Source: Epinephelus fuscoguttatus
Taxonomy: Eukaryota > Chordata > Actinopteri > Perciformes > Serranidae
Assembly (NCBI RefSeq): GCF_011397635.1
Contig: NC_064758.1
Span: 19,384,013-19,448,012 of the forward strand
Reading direction: 5' to 3'
Length of the DNA stretch: 64,000 nt
Below the pieces are notes generated by a model. The model was given only the letters and a program-made list of their open reading frames with translations, was not told where the DNA came from and did not search any database. Numbering within the stretch: the stretch's first letter is position 1; each line of letters starts with the position of its first letter. The position numbers and the translations under genes are program-made. Below are positions 25,364 to 38,646 of this stretch, one piece after another.

Positions 25364-28300
25364 GCAAGTATCACCCACCCAATGACAGCAGTCTGTGTCT
25401 TGTAAACTGTGTAAATGAATGGTGCAGTGATCAACAGTGCTCCACTAAGTTAATGGCAGGCGGGGTATTGTTTGGGGACCACACTGCTGTAGAGCAAGGA
25501 GAGGAGGGCTAGCCCGGTCTGCCTGTTAGCAAGGAAGCGAAGTGTAACCACAGACGTGACCGCCTAACCCACTTTCAGTTAGACTGCCTCCAGAGGGGAG
25601 CGATGATGCTTGATTTAATTTCGCTGAATACGTTACAATCTCAACAATGCCGTCGATGATACCATATTCTCATGTATGGGATTTTTTATATCACAGAAAC
25701 CCAGCAATTAGAGCTTAGCTATTTATTAGTGGAAACACATTTATGCTGTCCTCTCTCACATGTTAGCCTGGTGTTTTCATGTGGTATCCAGGCAGATTTC
25801 CTTTGGAAACAGCCCAGAGAAGATGGCACACACGTTAACACATTTCACACACAGAAAGAGTTGCAAGTGGTGTAGTCAAGTTTGAGTGTTTAGTTAAGTA
25901 TCTAGATAAAATGTTAATGTAACCAGCACCTAAAGTGATATCTTAAAATTGAGGCCATTATCCAAATCCCCATAAGTATTCAGGTTAAAGGAAGGAAAAC
26001 AAAAAGCACATAACCAGGATCTTTTTATTAGTTGCTAAAATACTAAAATAGAGCACTAATGATCAAAACAGAAATCAATTAACCACCAGTTTAATGTGCT
26101 TTATCAGGTTTCCTGTATGTTTTACTTTATCTACATTATGTCATGCTGACAAATCTTTTTTTTTTTTTGTTATCATTTTTGGTAGGGCTCTGTCCAGAAC
26201 ACACTGTGTTTGTGCTCTGCTTGTTATGTGCTGACAGCATTTCACAGTATTGTCTCAGGAGGCCTTGATAAAGTGATGGTAACAGTAGGAACTCTCAACA
26301 AACACACACACACATGGAATTCATCAGGGCGGTGTGAAGTGGGGCCAGTGTCACCAGATGAGAGGCGTGCGGGTCTCAATTAACACATAAACGGTGTAGG
26401 CTGGCACTGGCAGAGTCTGAATAGTTGGGAGACGGCGTGGGATGAATAGGGCTGAGATTGGGCAGCACATCCCTCACAGGCTACATAGTGTTGCATCAGG
26501 TCTACTGTACGGCTCAGTCATAAACTTAACATGAGGGTTCAAATGCCAACACTGGTGTATTGAAGTGGAAGACATGGCTCTTGAATAATAACATATCTGT
26601 CAAATACTAGAGTACAGCCAAATAAAGTAGAGCTGGCTGTTGTTGCTAGTTGTCTAGCACATAAACATTACAAAGCTAGATAATCAGGCCTATATAGGCT
26701 AATCTGCAGATGTCAGATTTCGCTAAATTTATCCTGGACATACTCTGAAAATTAGACCACATTAGCACCAGGAGGTAGTCAAGTGGCTGTCTAGACTTGG
26801 AGCTCAGAAAGATACACACAACTAGAGCAGGGTGGTTAGCATGACGTGTAATCCATCTTGGCCCCAAGTCTGCATACAGTAAATGTCTTCTGCGCCTTGG
26901 CTTGACATCACAAATTAACAGCCAGTGGACAGATTGTCCACACTGCTGCCGGCCCTGTACACCTACCTACGTACATCACATGCAGATTTCATCTACATTT
27001 AAATTACTTAAAATTACTTTAAATTACTACTGGAAGGAACTTTAATGTAAAATCCAAACAGAAATTGGCAGCTTGACCACATCGTCTTTATAAAGATAAA
27101 GTTGCCAGTATCTTGTAATATGCAGATCCCTTCAGGCTGTCTGAATCTTCATGTGGATTATTATAAGCATACAGTACCAGAAGCAATAGGCAGGCTCTGG
27201 GATTTAAGACAAACATCAGGAAATACAACTACATATGCAGTGGCTGAGACAAAATCAGTTAGTATTTATTGGAAACAGGAGTGGTAATTCACCATCATGT
27301 AACTGTCATGTAATCAATAATGCCTCTGTAGTCACTGACCACCTCTTGAAGTGGTTAGAGTAATTCACCACTACTGTCTGTTGTCTTGGGTGCATTTACA
27401 TTTGAATACAATGTCTATACACTGACATTGACACATCATTTGATATCAGTTGAACAAGCTGTTTCAGAGGATTTTTAAAGGCATGTTTTGTTCCAGAATG
27501 AATACATACTTTTTCATAGTAGAAATGATATGGGACGCTGACTCTGATAAGTAACAGAATGGGTTCAAAGATAAGCCTTCCTTTAGTAGTAGATGCTACA
27601 ATAAAAACCTAAACCATAGCAGTGGTCTTGCAAAGGTCGAGGTCTCTCACACATAATATTTGTTTGAGGAAAGGTCAGAATGCAATCCCAAAACTGATAA
27701 CACCTTTACAGCTTGCTATTCCAAAGGTTTTTCAGTCTCTTGGCTCATTTGTGTGTTCTCGAGTCAGGCTGAGGTCCATGTTTCACACTGGAGTTAATGG
27801 GTTCAGTGTGTCCCCAGGAGGAGACATGAGTATGCACACGCACACACACCGTTATGTGTTAATAACCAATGATGGCCCCTCACAGAAGACAGCCAAACCC
27901 TGCATTCAGCTAGCTAGAGGCATTTCACATCCCATGATTTGCATTGTGAGGTGTTCAAACAGAGAGCGGATATGAACTGATGTCACAATCCTTACTGATC
28001 GTTGCGCATGTCTGTGGACACACTTTTGCCCTGAAGATGATAAATGCAACACTCCTGTGTCAGTGAACAGAAAGATGGAACATTAAGGCAGGCCTGGCTT
28101 AATTTACCACCAAACATGTGAGTGTGTCTCACCATCAACATACATGGATACTGTAGCTTTAATGCCAGTCCTTGTTTGGTTATTTATGAAGCATAGACTC
28201 CCCATTTAACAAGTATGGCATAGCTGTTAGTCTGATGCACATTTAGAAGCTGTGGTGGGTGTATTACAGGTGGTAAAAAGCTAGTTCATGCCATAAATCA

Positions 28301-31300
28301 GGGAGACTTGATCACAGCAATAACTTGCAGCCCCTGTTGCTGTCATTAACCCTCACTTTAGGTTCTTAGTGCAAAATAACAGTTATATTTTATAAATGCT
28401 TAGTAAATATATGTGAAGTTTTAATATAATGATACCGAATTATTGGTGCTGTGACTCAGCACATCACATCCCGAAAGGTAAACCACTTGTTTGTTAAGTA
28501 GACAGCATTATCTCATTTGCAGGTTCTCACACGCAGCCAGGGACTTTTGTATTTTATTGGCATCACCAAAGAGGCTCACACCACTTGCTTAGGGAGTTAA
28601 TAATTCAACTGACTGCAACATTGAATGACACGCCCTGAATATCATTTTTTGTTATTGCTGTACCTGAAAACACTGTTCCTAGAATAGCAGATCCTTATTA
28701 GGATGTGAACAGCTGACACGACTTTCCATATCAAATCAGACTATCTGTTTTGAATGTCAAGCCTTTCCTTTTATAAATGGTCATACCGCAAATAAGCACT
28801 TGCGTTTGTAATTTGCATAGTTGCCGTAGCCAAAGAGAACAGTGTCTGCTTTGTGATTACTGGACTCTAAACCTTCTAACTTCATCCTTTCTGAAGCTGA
28901 ATGATGCATCACTGTACAAACTGCGGTGGGAACAGGCTGCAGGCTACCGCAAACCCAGATATATTATTGAAAGAATGAAGGTTTTTTTGTTGTTTTTTTG
29001 CATCTTCTCAGATTTTCCTGTCATACCACATAAATGGCACACCCCCCACAAGTTGACTGCAGCCACCACATAAGATTTGAGCCACCAGTATTACATTCTG
29101 GCATGTATTGAAGCATCACTGGAGATGTCAAAGACACATCAGTTAAAATAGCAGTAGTGTACTGTGGTGTGTGTTTAGTTTTTGTTTGTAACAGCCTCCA
29201 TGGTTGGTGGGAACAAAATATCTCCTACACCGCATCATGTCAAAATATAAAAATAACCATTGAGTAAGGCTTGATGAGAGAGTACAGCCTCAGTCTGCCA
29301 CAATACCCAAGCACTTATGCCCCCATTCCCTACAACAACATTTTACAGTAACAACTAACATCACTTATAAAGTATTAAAAGCAATGTAGTTTATTCATTG
29401 TATGCATATGTATTAATAAATTACTTTGTATTTCAGAGTAATTACATATGTTCTGATACTGATTTTTCACTGCAGTACTGAACATGCTGATTCATAGATT
29501 AAATAAACTGTTGAGCACAGTGAACTTCATGTTGCTGTGAAGTGTGATGTCAAAGACAACTGCTATCTTCATAAACATGTTTCATACTTTTGAGGTTTAT
29601 GAGTTTAGATTACAGCATTAAAGCATCATCACATGACCGTGCTAAATCTCATCTGAGATACAGTACACAGTATTAATTAACTACTTCCTAGCCCTAGAGC
29701 AGATGCATAAAATTAGAAAGATTAAATCACAGTTGATGTGGCATGGGTTTGACCTATTTATCATGAATATTCTTCAGTGCCATGTGGCATTTAATATGTG
29801 TGTTGAGCTCTGTTTACATGCTGCTCAGACAGACATTTTTGTTGTCTTGTGACATGTCTTGCCTGCCTCAGTTAGTTCAAGTACTGTAAATGCCAAATTG
29901 GCAAAGTAGCCATCAGCTTTACGATACACACGCTAACCCACACAGGATATGCAGGTTTACATGGCCTCTGTGCTCGATGAACAAAAGATCTTTTTGCTTG
30001 GCCTCACAGCAGGCCTACTGTATATGTTTTTGTCTGATGTGTGGCACTGATGACAGATATGCAAATAGACCATTGAAGGCATTGTTCCCCAAACCGAGCC
30101 AAAAGAAACCGTGGGTTAACCTGCTGCCCTATCATCAGGATCATTTATACCAGTACTGAGACTGAGACAGCATTCAGGGCTGGCAGGACCCACCAGCCAA
30201 ATTGGCACAGCGTTTGTCGGCATCGCCTGCTTTGTGACGTTGCAGCGGTATGCATAGAATGCTTGTAATGCTTGTTAGCTTTGTTAGGCAGATTGAAAAT
30301 GGGACGCACATATACAGTCCATTGAACCATAAAAACATTACAGTCTGCCGTAGAGGTAAAAAAAAATCCCGTCAGTTGTGATTATAAACAGGACACACCC
30401 ACACTAACTGTCACACTTTAAAAAAAAACATGTCGCTTTTGTTTTACAGAAATAGTCAGAAGGGTTTATGAATGTTTTTGCAATGGTCACATGACATACA
30501 GTGCAGTGCACACGAACACTTGCACAAATGAATAGGACTGATTCATCCAGCTGCCTCATTGGTCTCTGTTTGGTTCCCCTGGAGATGGAGACGAGCACCA
30601 TGAACAGTGAATACTGTCTGTCAAAAACCATGAGACCACATCCCCTGATACTTCCCACTGTAATACCACTCTCAGTGGCTGCACAATCAGAGCAGTGTGT
30701 GAGAGTGTTGAATTGGGCTGGAGAGACAGTAAATCCTGCTGCTTCTATACTGAGATTGTGAGGAGAAGGAGGAGGAGAAAAAAGGGAGGGGTGGCAGTCT
30801 TTTCATGGCTTCCTACTCCCTTTTTCATATGCCTCTATGTGCCCCTCCCCTCCCTCCCTTCCTCTGTGTTAAGGCTACAAGACATGCCTGACCTTTTTCT
30901 GCTTGCTGCCTTTCTCCTGCTTTCTCCTCTACCTGTCTCTGCACAGAATGACCCTTAAAAACAAGTGCTGGCCCCACCCATAGTGTGCGCATGATACACA
31001 CTATATGTAGGCTTGAAGCACAGTGCACCTGCCGGCACATCAATAGCTGTCGGTTCTCATTACATATGCAGCAACCACCAAGCTTCTGGTGACCTCTGAT
31101 GATCTCAGCCAGCGGCGCTGTCACTATTGTGAGCCTACAGATCCTAAGATGGCTGAAATTCAGGTCACGGTAGAGGTGAAGTGCTGTGCTAGTGACAAAT
31201 GTGTCTCCTCCCCTCTGTCCTGTACATATATGTGCATACCAGCACGAACACCCAATCTGCTCCTCCTGATGAGCTGTTGGGTCGCATCGCCTGCTAAAAA

Positions 31301-33219
31301 ATCTCAGTCTGTCTCCGTTTCCTCTTGTCATCCAGGGTGACAAAGTAACACCAGTCACCAGTGAAACGCTGCCAAGGCTCTGGTAATGGCTAGTGAATTT
31401 GCCATCTGTGTTTGGCAAATATCAAGCCAGTATTCTTGTTAAAATCTTATTCTGTTCTGCAGACTGGAGATAGCTAGTGAATGTTGAATTTTGCCAGATT
31501 TTTTTTAGCCTTGTAGAAAAGTTAGTGTGTATTATATCAAGCCAACTTTATTCCCGCCATCTTACTATACAGGCTTCTCTTTGTCAAGTCTCCCCTGTTT
31601 TCCAAGGCTTATACATGCTGTGCTGAGGCTGATCAGTAACCTATTCAGATGTGTTCAGTTAGCCTGTTGTATTTACATAGCTCACATTTGCATAAGAAAA
31701 GTGGTGTCAGACTGAGACATTGAAAACCAATGTCAGCTTGACTTTCAGTACAACAAAACACCATGGAATTCAGATGATAACCAAATACTAAATAACAATG
31801 ATTTTGCATAAACAGGATCTAAAATTATTGCCATATAATTTAAGAAGTGGTGGCCTAGAGTGTAGTCAAAATATCCTACAATCTTAAGACTTACATTAAA
31901 CAAAAATGCTACATACAAGATAGTGTTTGGTACTTTTTCCTCTGATGTGTTTTCATCTGTGATTAAATTAAAGACCTCTGGGGTTTCAGACATCTTTCCT
32001 CACCCCACTGCCCTACATCAGAGCAAAGTTGTGTACAGTGTCAGCCCATCAGGAAGGATATCTCCCCCTCAGTCATGAGAAGTTACTCATTGCTCAAAAT
32101 GCAGAGGAGCTGGCAGCACTGTAGGGAAGTGCTCTACATCAGCAGCATGTAAATACTCATATCAGCTGGAAAGGGAGGCTCCAAATTCATGACTTAACAT
32201 CAACAGCCTTGGAGCTGGCTGCCTCTGCCTGGTCCTGTAACCCGGCCAACTCCCAGTCAGAGCTGTGTGGCAACGACTGGAACACTGTCCACAAATAGTC
32301 TACATAAGAGGAGTTAACTTTTCCACTGGAGATGGTGGACGCCAAATCTCACCAACCACTTTCACAATGTTTCCAGCTCCTGTAAATATGACTTTTTAGG
32401 ATGTAATGGTAGCTATAAACAATGACGCGTCACTTTCTGACGTGGCAAGTACAGAAGTGGTGTTGGCTGATGGCTCTGGTTCCAGACACAGAGTGGATGA
32501 TATGAGTATGTTCTCTCCATAGTGGGTCAGAAGTGTATTGAGTGCTCTGAATAATTCATTATGTGTATGAAGTTTTTTAAGTTGTGTACCCACAGGCTGA
32601 GAAACAAATTCATTGCTATCAAATTAGGATTTTTGCTGAATAATGACTACTTGTTTCCACCCTCTCTCCTTCATCTCCCCCACCACCGCCTCACCCTCCA
32701 GGTCTGCGAGTGGAGCAGGAATTGGTGACATCTTATCCACAAGTGGTGGTGGTACGGGTTCCCACGCCCTGGGTGCAGTCAGACAGTGACATCACTGTGC
32801 TGCGCCACCTGGAGAAGATGGGCTGTCGGCTGATCAACCGTCCCCAGGCCATACTCAACTGCGTCAACAAGTTCTGGACCTTTCAGGAGCTGGCCGGCCA
32901 TGGCGTGCCTCTTCCTGACACCTTCTCCTACGGTAAATCAATACTTGACGTTTATCATTTTCACAGTGTTGGTCTGTTGTGGTAGCACCGTGTTGTTGTA
33001 ACTAAGATGTCTAAGGCGATGTGGTTCTCTGTGACTATAATCAGCAAGTCAGTTGATGAATGTGTGATGCTACTGGCTTTATTAATACTTCTAGTTGCCA
33101 GTACACACAGAGACCATGCTGCTTTGTACCTCATGTAGGGCTCTTGGTGTTCTGCTACAGAATACAGATTGTAATTCCTTGCGCATAGTACAAAAAATAA
33201 GTGGTTTTTGAAAGCATTT

Positions 33220-33262
<43 letters not shown>

Positions 33263-36200
33263 ATTGTTTTTTTTTAAACGATGGACACACTAAAAATTGG
33301 CTATAGTTTCCGTTCCCCATGCCAGTAGACTAGAGCTGTGTACATGGCTCTGGAGCAGACGAGTATGTCTTTCTATACAGCCTGTCTGATGTCTTGGACA
33401 GGCTGGGTAACACGTTAGTAGAAAGGTGCATGGAGGCTAGTGAAAACCCTACAGTGGTTACTTCTGTTTATTTATCTGTTACTTATTCAGACTTTCAAAC
33501 TCGATGCTGACTAATTTGGAACAATGTTTAAAGCTGCTTGGGTGGAGACAGACAGTATTCTGTGCCAGTGCATCATTGCATCTTGCTGGTAAAGGGGCTA
33601 AAATGAGCATGTTCACCCAGGTGTCATATTTCCACCGCAGCCAATAAATACCCCTGACTACTAGTCATTTGACCCGAGTGTGAATACTGATTATTACCTT
33701 TCCCATTACATACAAAAGCCAGATGTTAGTGGGTGTCTTGGGTTCTTGGGAAAGGAGCTTTAAACACAAATGCACTAACAAATAAATGCCGACACCCTGG
33801 CTCAAAAGAGGCTGTTCTCATGCACTGTTTGTACGCATACCTACAAAATGAAATGTACTAGAATTTATAGGTAACACATGCAATATTGAGCCCGTATTTC
33901 CATTCATGAATATTCCAAATGGAATCGGGAAGGGTGCGAACATGTGACCAATGCGCTGACGGGAGTAATGAAGGAAGTAGTATTAAGAGTGAAACTCATC
34001 AAACATAGGACTTTCCCCCAGGAGACCGGTGATTGTGTCCTGTATGAAACCAAAGTTATCTGTGCATGCTTTCGCCAGTGTGTCTTCTTTGTTTTGGTTT
34101 GTAATCACGGCGTTGGGGAGGAAGGCGCTTCAGCGCAGGCGCATGGTGTCATGCCGTGGTGTTGCTTTGCAAATTTACACTGCCACCAATTGACCTGGCA
34201 TGCATACTACAGCGTTTCCAGTAGATTTTGCGGCTCCGTGTAAACGAGGATCATTTCAATAACGTCGTCATATAAACGCAGAAGTTTTTTAAAACGCAAA
34301 GGACAGACTTTTCCATTTTCACTGAAATCGTTGTCGTATAAACGGCCCCTAAGGGAACATAATCTACAGTCAAATGAATATTAGCATGAACACCAGCACT
34401 GCTGTGCCAGGTATCCAATCACATTAGTAGCATCACCGGCTTTAGTCCACATTTGTCCATGACACAGATTAATAAGCCATCAGTCAGACAATCACTATGC
34501 TACTGCAATCACACAAACAACACAGGGTCAAATCCACGAGCTGTCCACTCCACTCAGTATGTCTATAATTTTCACAGTTTCTCTGACACTGCTGCTTTTA
34601 ACCTACTGTTGATAAAGGCAACACATGTAGGGATGCAGCCCCCCCAACCACAAGCCAGACCGCTGTTTCTATTTGTTGTAGTCTGTTGATTTTAAAAAAT
34701 ACAAAACAAAGGCTGACAACCAAACGACACACATTTCTCTGTGTTTACCAAAAATCGACAGCGCTGTGGTGTTTGTTAGAGCAGACAGAGAAGGATACAG
34801 ACAGAGAAAGAAAGGAAGAAAGAGGAGGGGGTGTTTGGCCTACATTCCATTCGTCTCTCTGCACAGTAGGCCAAGCGGTGCATGCAGAGCGGCTGGAGAG
34901 CTTATGTAACACACCCCCCCGGACGCCCCACCCCGTGCCCCCTCATGATTTTTCAAAATAAAAGATGCCATTGCCTCCCTTCTGCTTTCCACCTCAGCAG
35001 CTTATGACGTGGTTGGACCCACATTTCCTGTCCACTTGCTCTCCTCCTCTGCTCCCTCTGCTCTTTCTCCCTTGCTCTGAGAACACGTGATTCAGTGTAT
35101 CTGGAAAAAGCCGTGTGACAGGGTAGTTCACATCTGTTCCCTTGACGTAATGCCAGATAAGACCAGACAACATTACAAAGATGGAGATGGAGGGAGAGCG
35201 AGAGAAGTTATTAACACGTCCATTTTTCAATATTTTTTTGCCATTTTTCATTCTATTCTTGAGCCAAAGCAGAGAGAGCTGAAGCACATCTGTTGCTACA
35301 AGCTGCCATTCTGAGCCAACGTCAGATATGGTCAGCTGCTTCACATTAATGCGTCCCTCAGCGACTGCTCTGTTCCAATCTCATGAATCAAGCAGCAAAA
35401 TAAGTATAAGCTCAGGACAACACTCCTACAGCCTTGCTGTTTTGAGTCCCTTCTGTTGCCATGGTGACAGGGCCACATTCCCTCCCCCCACCCTGTGCAG
35501 TAATGTGTGAATCATGCTGTCAAAACAAGGACAATTTTTTGATATCTTTTACACCTCTTTGTGGGTGCATGTTTCCATGTGTGTGTGTGTTTCTGCTTTG
35601 TGTGTGTGTGCATGGGTATTTCTCAGGCGGGCATGACAACTTCCGTAAGATGATTGACGAGGCAGAGCCACTGGGCTACCCTGTGGTGGTGAAGAATGCA
35701 CGCGGCCACAGAGGTAAGACCGTCAGTTGATTTCTTCCTGTCACCAGCTATATTCACTGCACCACACCTCGAAGATGTGTACGCTGCAGGCGCCTAATGG
35801 CAGCTCAGTCCACGCTTATATGAAAATCATTGACAGGGTGTTAAATGATTAGGACTGTGGTGCAGCAACAAACACAAAACAGGAGCTTGTATGCTTGCAG
35901 CATGGTGGCTTGGTTAATCATTTTGTTCCTCGTAAACTGACCCTAGTTTCCTCATTTTGCGTGAATTCACAGGGGGCTTGTGTGGGAAGTTTGAGCTCCA
36001 CCATTTATGTTGAAGTGAAGCCCCAGCAGTGTCTGGTGACCCATTAGCCTTTTCCTATTCATAGTTATTGACACTTGACTGGCTCTGCTATTGTGTGAAG
36101 GAATAACAATGGACTTTGGCTCGCCCAGACTGCCGTCACAACGCATTGTTAGGGAAAGCAGCCGTTGGTCAACCACTAACTTGACCTTTTTTAGGGAGTT

Positions 36201-38646
36201 CCACGTCTCAAGGGTTGCTTTCCCCCCTCTGTGGTTGACCATTGACATTGGCTGAAGTCCAGCTCGGCTTCCTTCTCATGGTCCAATATTAAGGCCTGTA
36301 AACAAATACAAAGGGCTGTTTCAAAATCTGAAGAATCATTATTATAAATGTCAGATCCCCAAATTCAAATTCATGTGCTCTTCCTAATCAGTTGAAATAG
36401 TTTAAGTTACAACATTGTCTAAGTCTTTGTGTGCATAATCTCCAAATCAGTGTTCTGATATCATCAAAGTTGTCATGTGTCTCACTGAGTCACAGGACCA
36501 CGAGTCCTTGCTTGTCTTGTTTTTGACTTGTCAAGTGTTACATCATGCTTGCCACTGTCCATCTTCACATCTTCATGAAGTTACCAAGGGATTGTCCTGA
36601 CATCTTTGTTTGGATTGTCACTTAGACACAATGTGCACACACACACATAACAATCACAAGATTTACCCCGTTGCTGGATCAGGGGTCAGAGGGCTTGACA
36701 ACCAGGAGACAGAGCCAAGTGGTGCTAATTAAAACAGGCGTTTTCTATCCTCTGTGAGAAGCAATTCTGTGGCTGCAGAGAGGAGTGTCCCCTCCATTAT
36801 ATGATAAACAGGAACTGGCATGAGACTTGGTCAGCAGAAGTAGCTACCTGTCAGCAAAACTTAGTTATCCAACCTCAGCTGATATTACATATGCAGGTAT
36901 CTTGTTTTCATGTCAGTGTAAACTAATCTAATCCTGACAACCTGAAAACTAGCTCATCCTTCCTTACTTATTTTATCCCCTTTCTCCTTCCCTCTCCCAG
37001 GCAAGGCTGTGTTCCTGGCACGGGACAAACACCACCTGACAGACCTGTGCCACTTGATCCGCCACGATACCCCCTACCTGTTTCAGGAGTATGTCAAGGA
37101 GTCGCACGGCCGGGATGTGCGGGTGGTCCTGGTGGGCGGCCGTGTCATCGGCTCGATGCTACGCTGCTCCACTGATGGTCGCATGCAAAGCAACTGCTCC
37201 CTGGGTAGGCAGATGCCCGAGAGTCCATGATGACACACTGAATTACTTAACTTTTGAACAGTGTCACACACATATTACATTGCTGAACTTGCTCCCCCTT
37301 CCCACAAGTATAGTTAACCAACAATGCCAGCACTGCAACACTGGAACAGTTCTTAAAGGGCTAGTTTGAGTTTTTTTGAAGTGATGTTGTATGAGGAGTA
37401 CAGCCACAGATGCAAAGCTATTTACTGCTGTGGATGGTGGTGGTGGTTTAGCCACTTAAAAAAATCAATATCAGTTTAAGTGTACACTATATTTAGAATA
37501 TTTTTACTGCTTTACCTTGCTGTCATACAGCCCAGTCATGTAAAAGTAATAGACATTACAGGCAAGCATTAATTATTGACAAAGACCTCAGTGCCACATT
37601 TAAGGTGTCACTGGATTGCTCTAATCTCTCCTGTATGTGAGGACATTATTTAACGGTCAGAACATCGTTTTTAAATTTTTGATCAAGCCTAATGCTCCAT
37701 CTGCTGCATAAACCAGTTTTGGGAAACAGCGCCAAATCAACAGGCTTGTCCTGGATCTTCCCTGGAGACATCAAGTGACACAGTATTCCAGCTGATGAGA
37801 CTGATTTGCAGTGTCAGAGCATGAGCTGTTTTGGTCTGTTTGAGGCTGTAATGCGCTGTGACATATTTAGGACACCAGTCATCAGATTATTCTGCATTTA
37901 TGAAACAGATCATGCTGACACTTGCACTGACTGCTGGTGGATCTGATGTGGTGTTTGATTCTGTGGTATTGAAGATTTAACAAAGCAGAAATCTTCAAAA
38001 ATATTCCTTACATCATCTGAATGTATTTTTTATGGTTTGCTCTTGATTCATAAGTCATTTCTGACAGTCTGAACTAGAGATCATGGTGGTTTTAACCAGC
38101 TGGATGTCTCCCTCTGGATTGTTAGGTGGCGTGGGTATGATGTGCCCACTGAGTGAGCAGGGAAAGCAGCTGGCCATCGAGGTGTCTAACATCCTCGGCA
38201 TGGATGTGTGCGGCATCGACCTGCTACAGCTCAACGATGGCTCGTTTGTGGTCTGCGAGGCCAACGCCAACGTGGGCTTTATAGCCTTCGACCAGGCCTG
38301 TGGCATGGACGTGGCAGGCATCGTCGCCGACTACGCCCTGTCGATGCTCCCCAGCCGCCTCACCCGCAAGATGTCCCTGCTGTCCGTTGTTTCTAGCACC
38401 AGCGAGACCAGCAGCGAGCCCGAGGTGTGCTCCGTGCCCACCGGCGGCGGCTCGCTGCCTGAGGCCGTCTGCAACATGAGCGTGGGCTCCACTTCCAGCG
38501 AGAGCGACCCAGAGCTGGCCGAGCCCTCCCAGTCCTCGCCCCTCCAGTCCACAGCCCCCACCCTGCCAGACCTCCCAGATCTCCCCGATCCAGCTTACAA
38601 CTTCAACACCCTCCTTGCCAATGAGATCAAATTATTGACTGAGTAA
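25201..38646 (+). CDS. rimkla: rimkla: N-acetylaspartylglutamate synthase A (5 coding exons)
   Basis: Predicted cytosolic ATP-grasp ligase that joins N-acetylaspartate to glutamate with ATP to make the neuropeptide NAAG. Exons: 25201-25363, 32702-32932, 35627-35713, 37001-37204, 38126-38646; all junctions keep frame (all phase 1) and give 401 aa (human RIMKLA about 391). The N-terminus reads [20 protein letters not shown]. The ATP-grasp core includes [12 protein letters not shown] and FLARDKHHL; likely metal ligands are D260 (CGIDLL) and E273/N275 ([10 protein letters not shown]). The tail has [11 protein letters not shown] as in RIMKLA, but the core and last residues (LLANEIKLL) resemble RIMKLB. 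Synteny with foxj3 and zmynd12 supports rimkla. Intron 1 appears to use a GC donor. It is tail-to-tail with zmynd12. Confidence 0.93.
25364..32701 (+). other. rimkla: rimkla intron 1 (GC-AG)
   Basis: About 7.3 kb. It begins gcaagt and ends ccctccag. No supported gene, RNA or intact transposon was recognised. The 197-codon open frame on the - strand at 30825-31418 has no recognisable domain. Confidence 0.75.
32702..32932 (+). CDS. rimkla: rimkla coding exon 2
   Basis: Acceptor ccctccag, donor TACG/gtaaat. Encodes the pre-ATP-grasp region with [20 protein letters not shown] and [20 protein letters not shown]. Confidence 0.95.
32933..35626 (+). other. rimkla: rimkla intron 2
   Basis: About 2.7 kb, non-coding. 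It holds a (GT)n microsatellite at 33224-33260 and a probable TE fragment near 34100-34350 with 'cgtataaacg'-type motifs. A (TG)n-rich run lies just before the exon 3 acceptor (35575-35612). Confidence 0.8.
35627..35713 (+). CDS. rimkla: rimkla coding exon 3
   Basis: 87 nt; acceptor atttctcag, donor AGAG/gtaaga. Encodes [20 protein letters not shown] and the ATP-binding segment [10 protein letters not shown], which is completed in exon 4. Confidence 0.95.
35714..37000 (+). other. rimkla: rimkla intron 3
   Basis: About 1.3 kb between gtaaga and ccctctcccag. Nothing recognised inside. Confidence 0.8.
37001..37204 (+). CDS. rimkla: rimkla coding exon 4
   Basis: Acceptor ccctctcccag, donor CTGG/gtaggc. 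Encodes [37 protein letters not shown] and [16 protein letters not shown], all within the ATP-grasp fold. Confidence 0.95.
37205..38125 (+). other. rimkla: rimkla intron 4
   Basis: About 0.9 kb, AT-rich, ending tggattgttag. Nothing recognised inside. Confidence 0.8.
38126..38646 (+). CDS. rimkla: rimkla coding exon 5 and stop
   Basis: Encodes residues 229-401: [39 protein letters not shown], then a Ser/Pro-rich acidic tail with [15 protein letters not shown] and ending [11 protein letters not shown]. Stop TAA at 38644-38646. Codon GC content is high relative to surrounding non-coding DNA. Confidence 0.95.

Noticed and set aside
25366-25371. GT donor six bases into rimkla intron 1 as an alternative to the GC donor
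   Set aside because: Using the GT at 25368 puts exon 2 in the wrong frame and loses the family sequence, so the GC donor at 25364 is preferred.
30825-31418. 197-codon open frame on the - strand
   Set aside because: It lies inside rimkla intron 1, has no recognisable domain, and overlaps another open frame on the opposite strand. Codon use does not resemble the window's real exons.
25201-38646. Naming the gene rimklb
   Set aside because: Core similarity to RIMKLB is strong, but the N-terminus, the GSTSSES tail and the foxj3/zmynd12 neighbours fit RIMKLA better.
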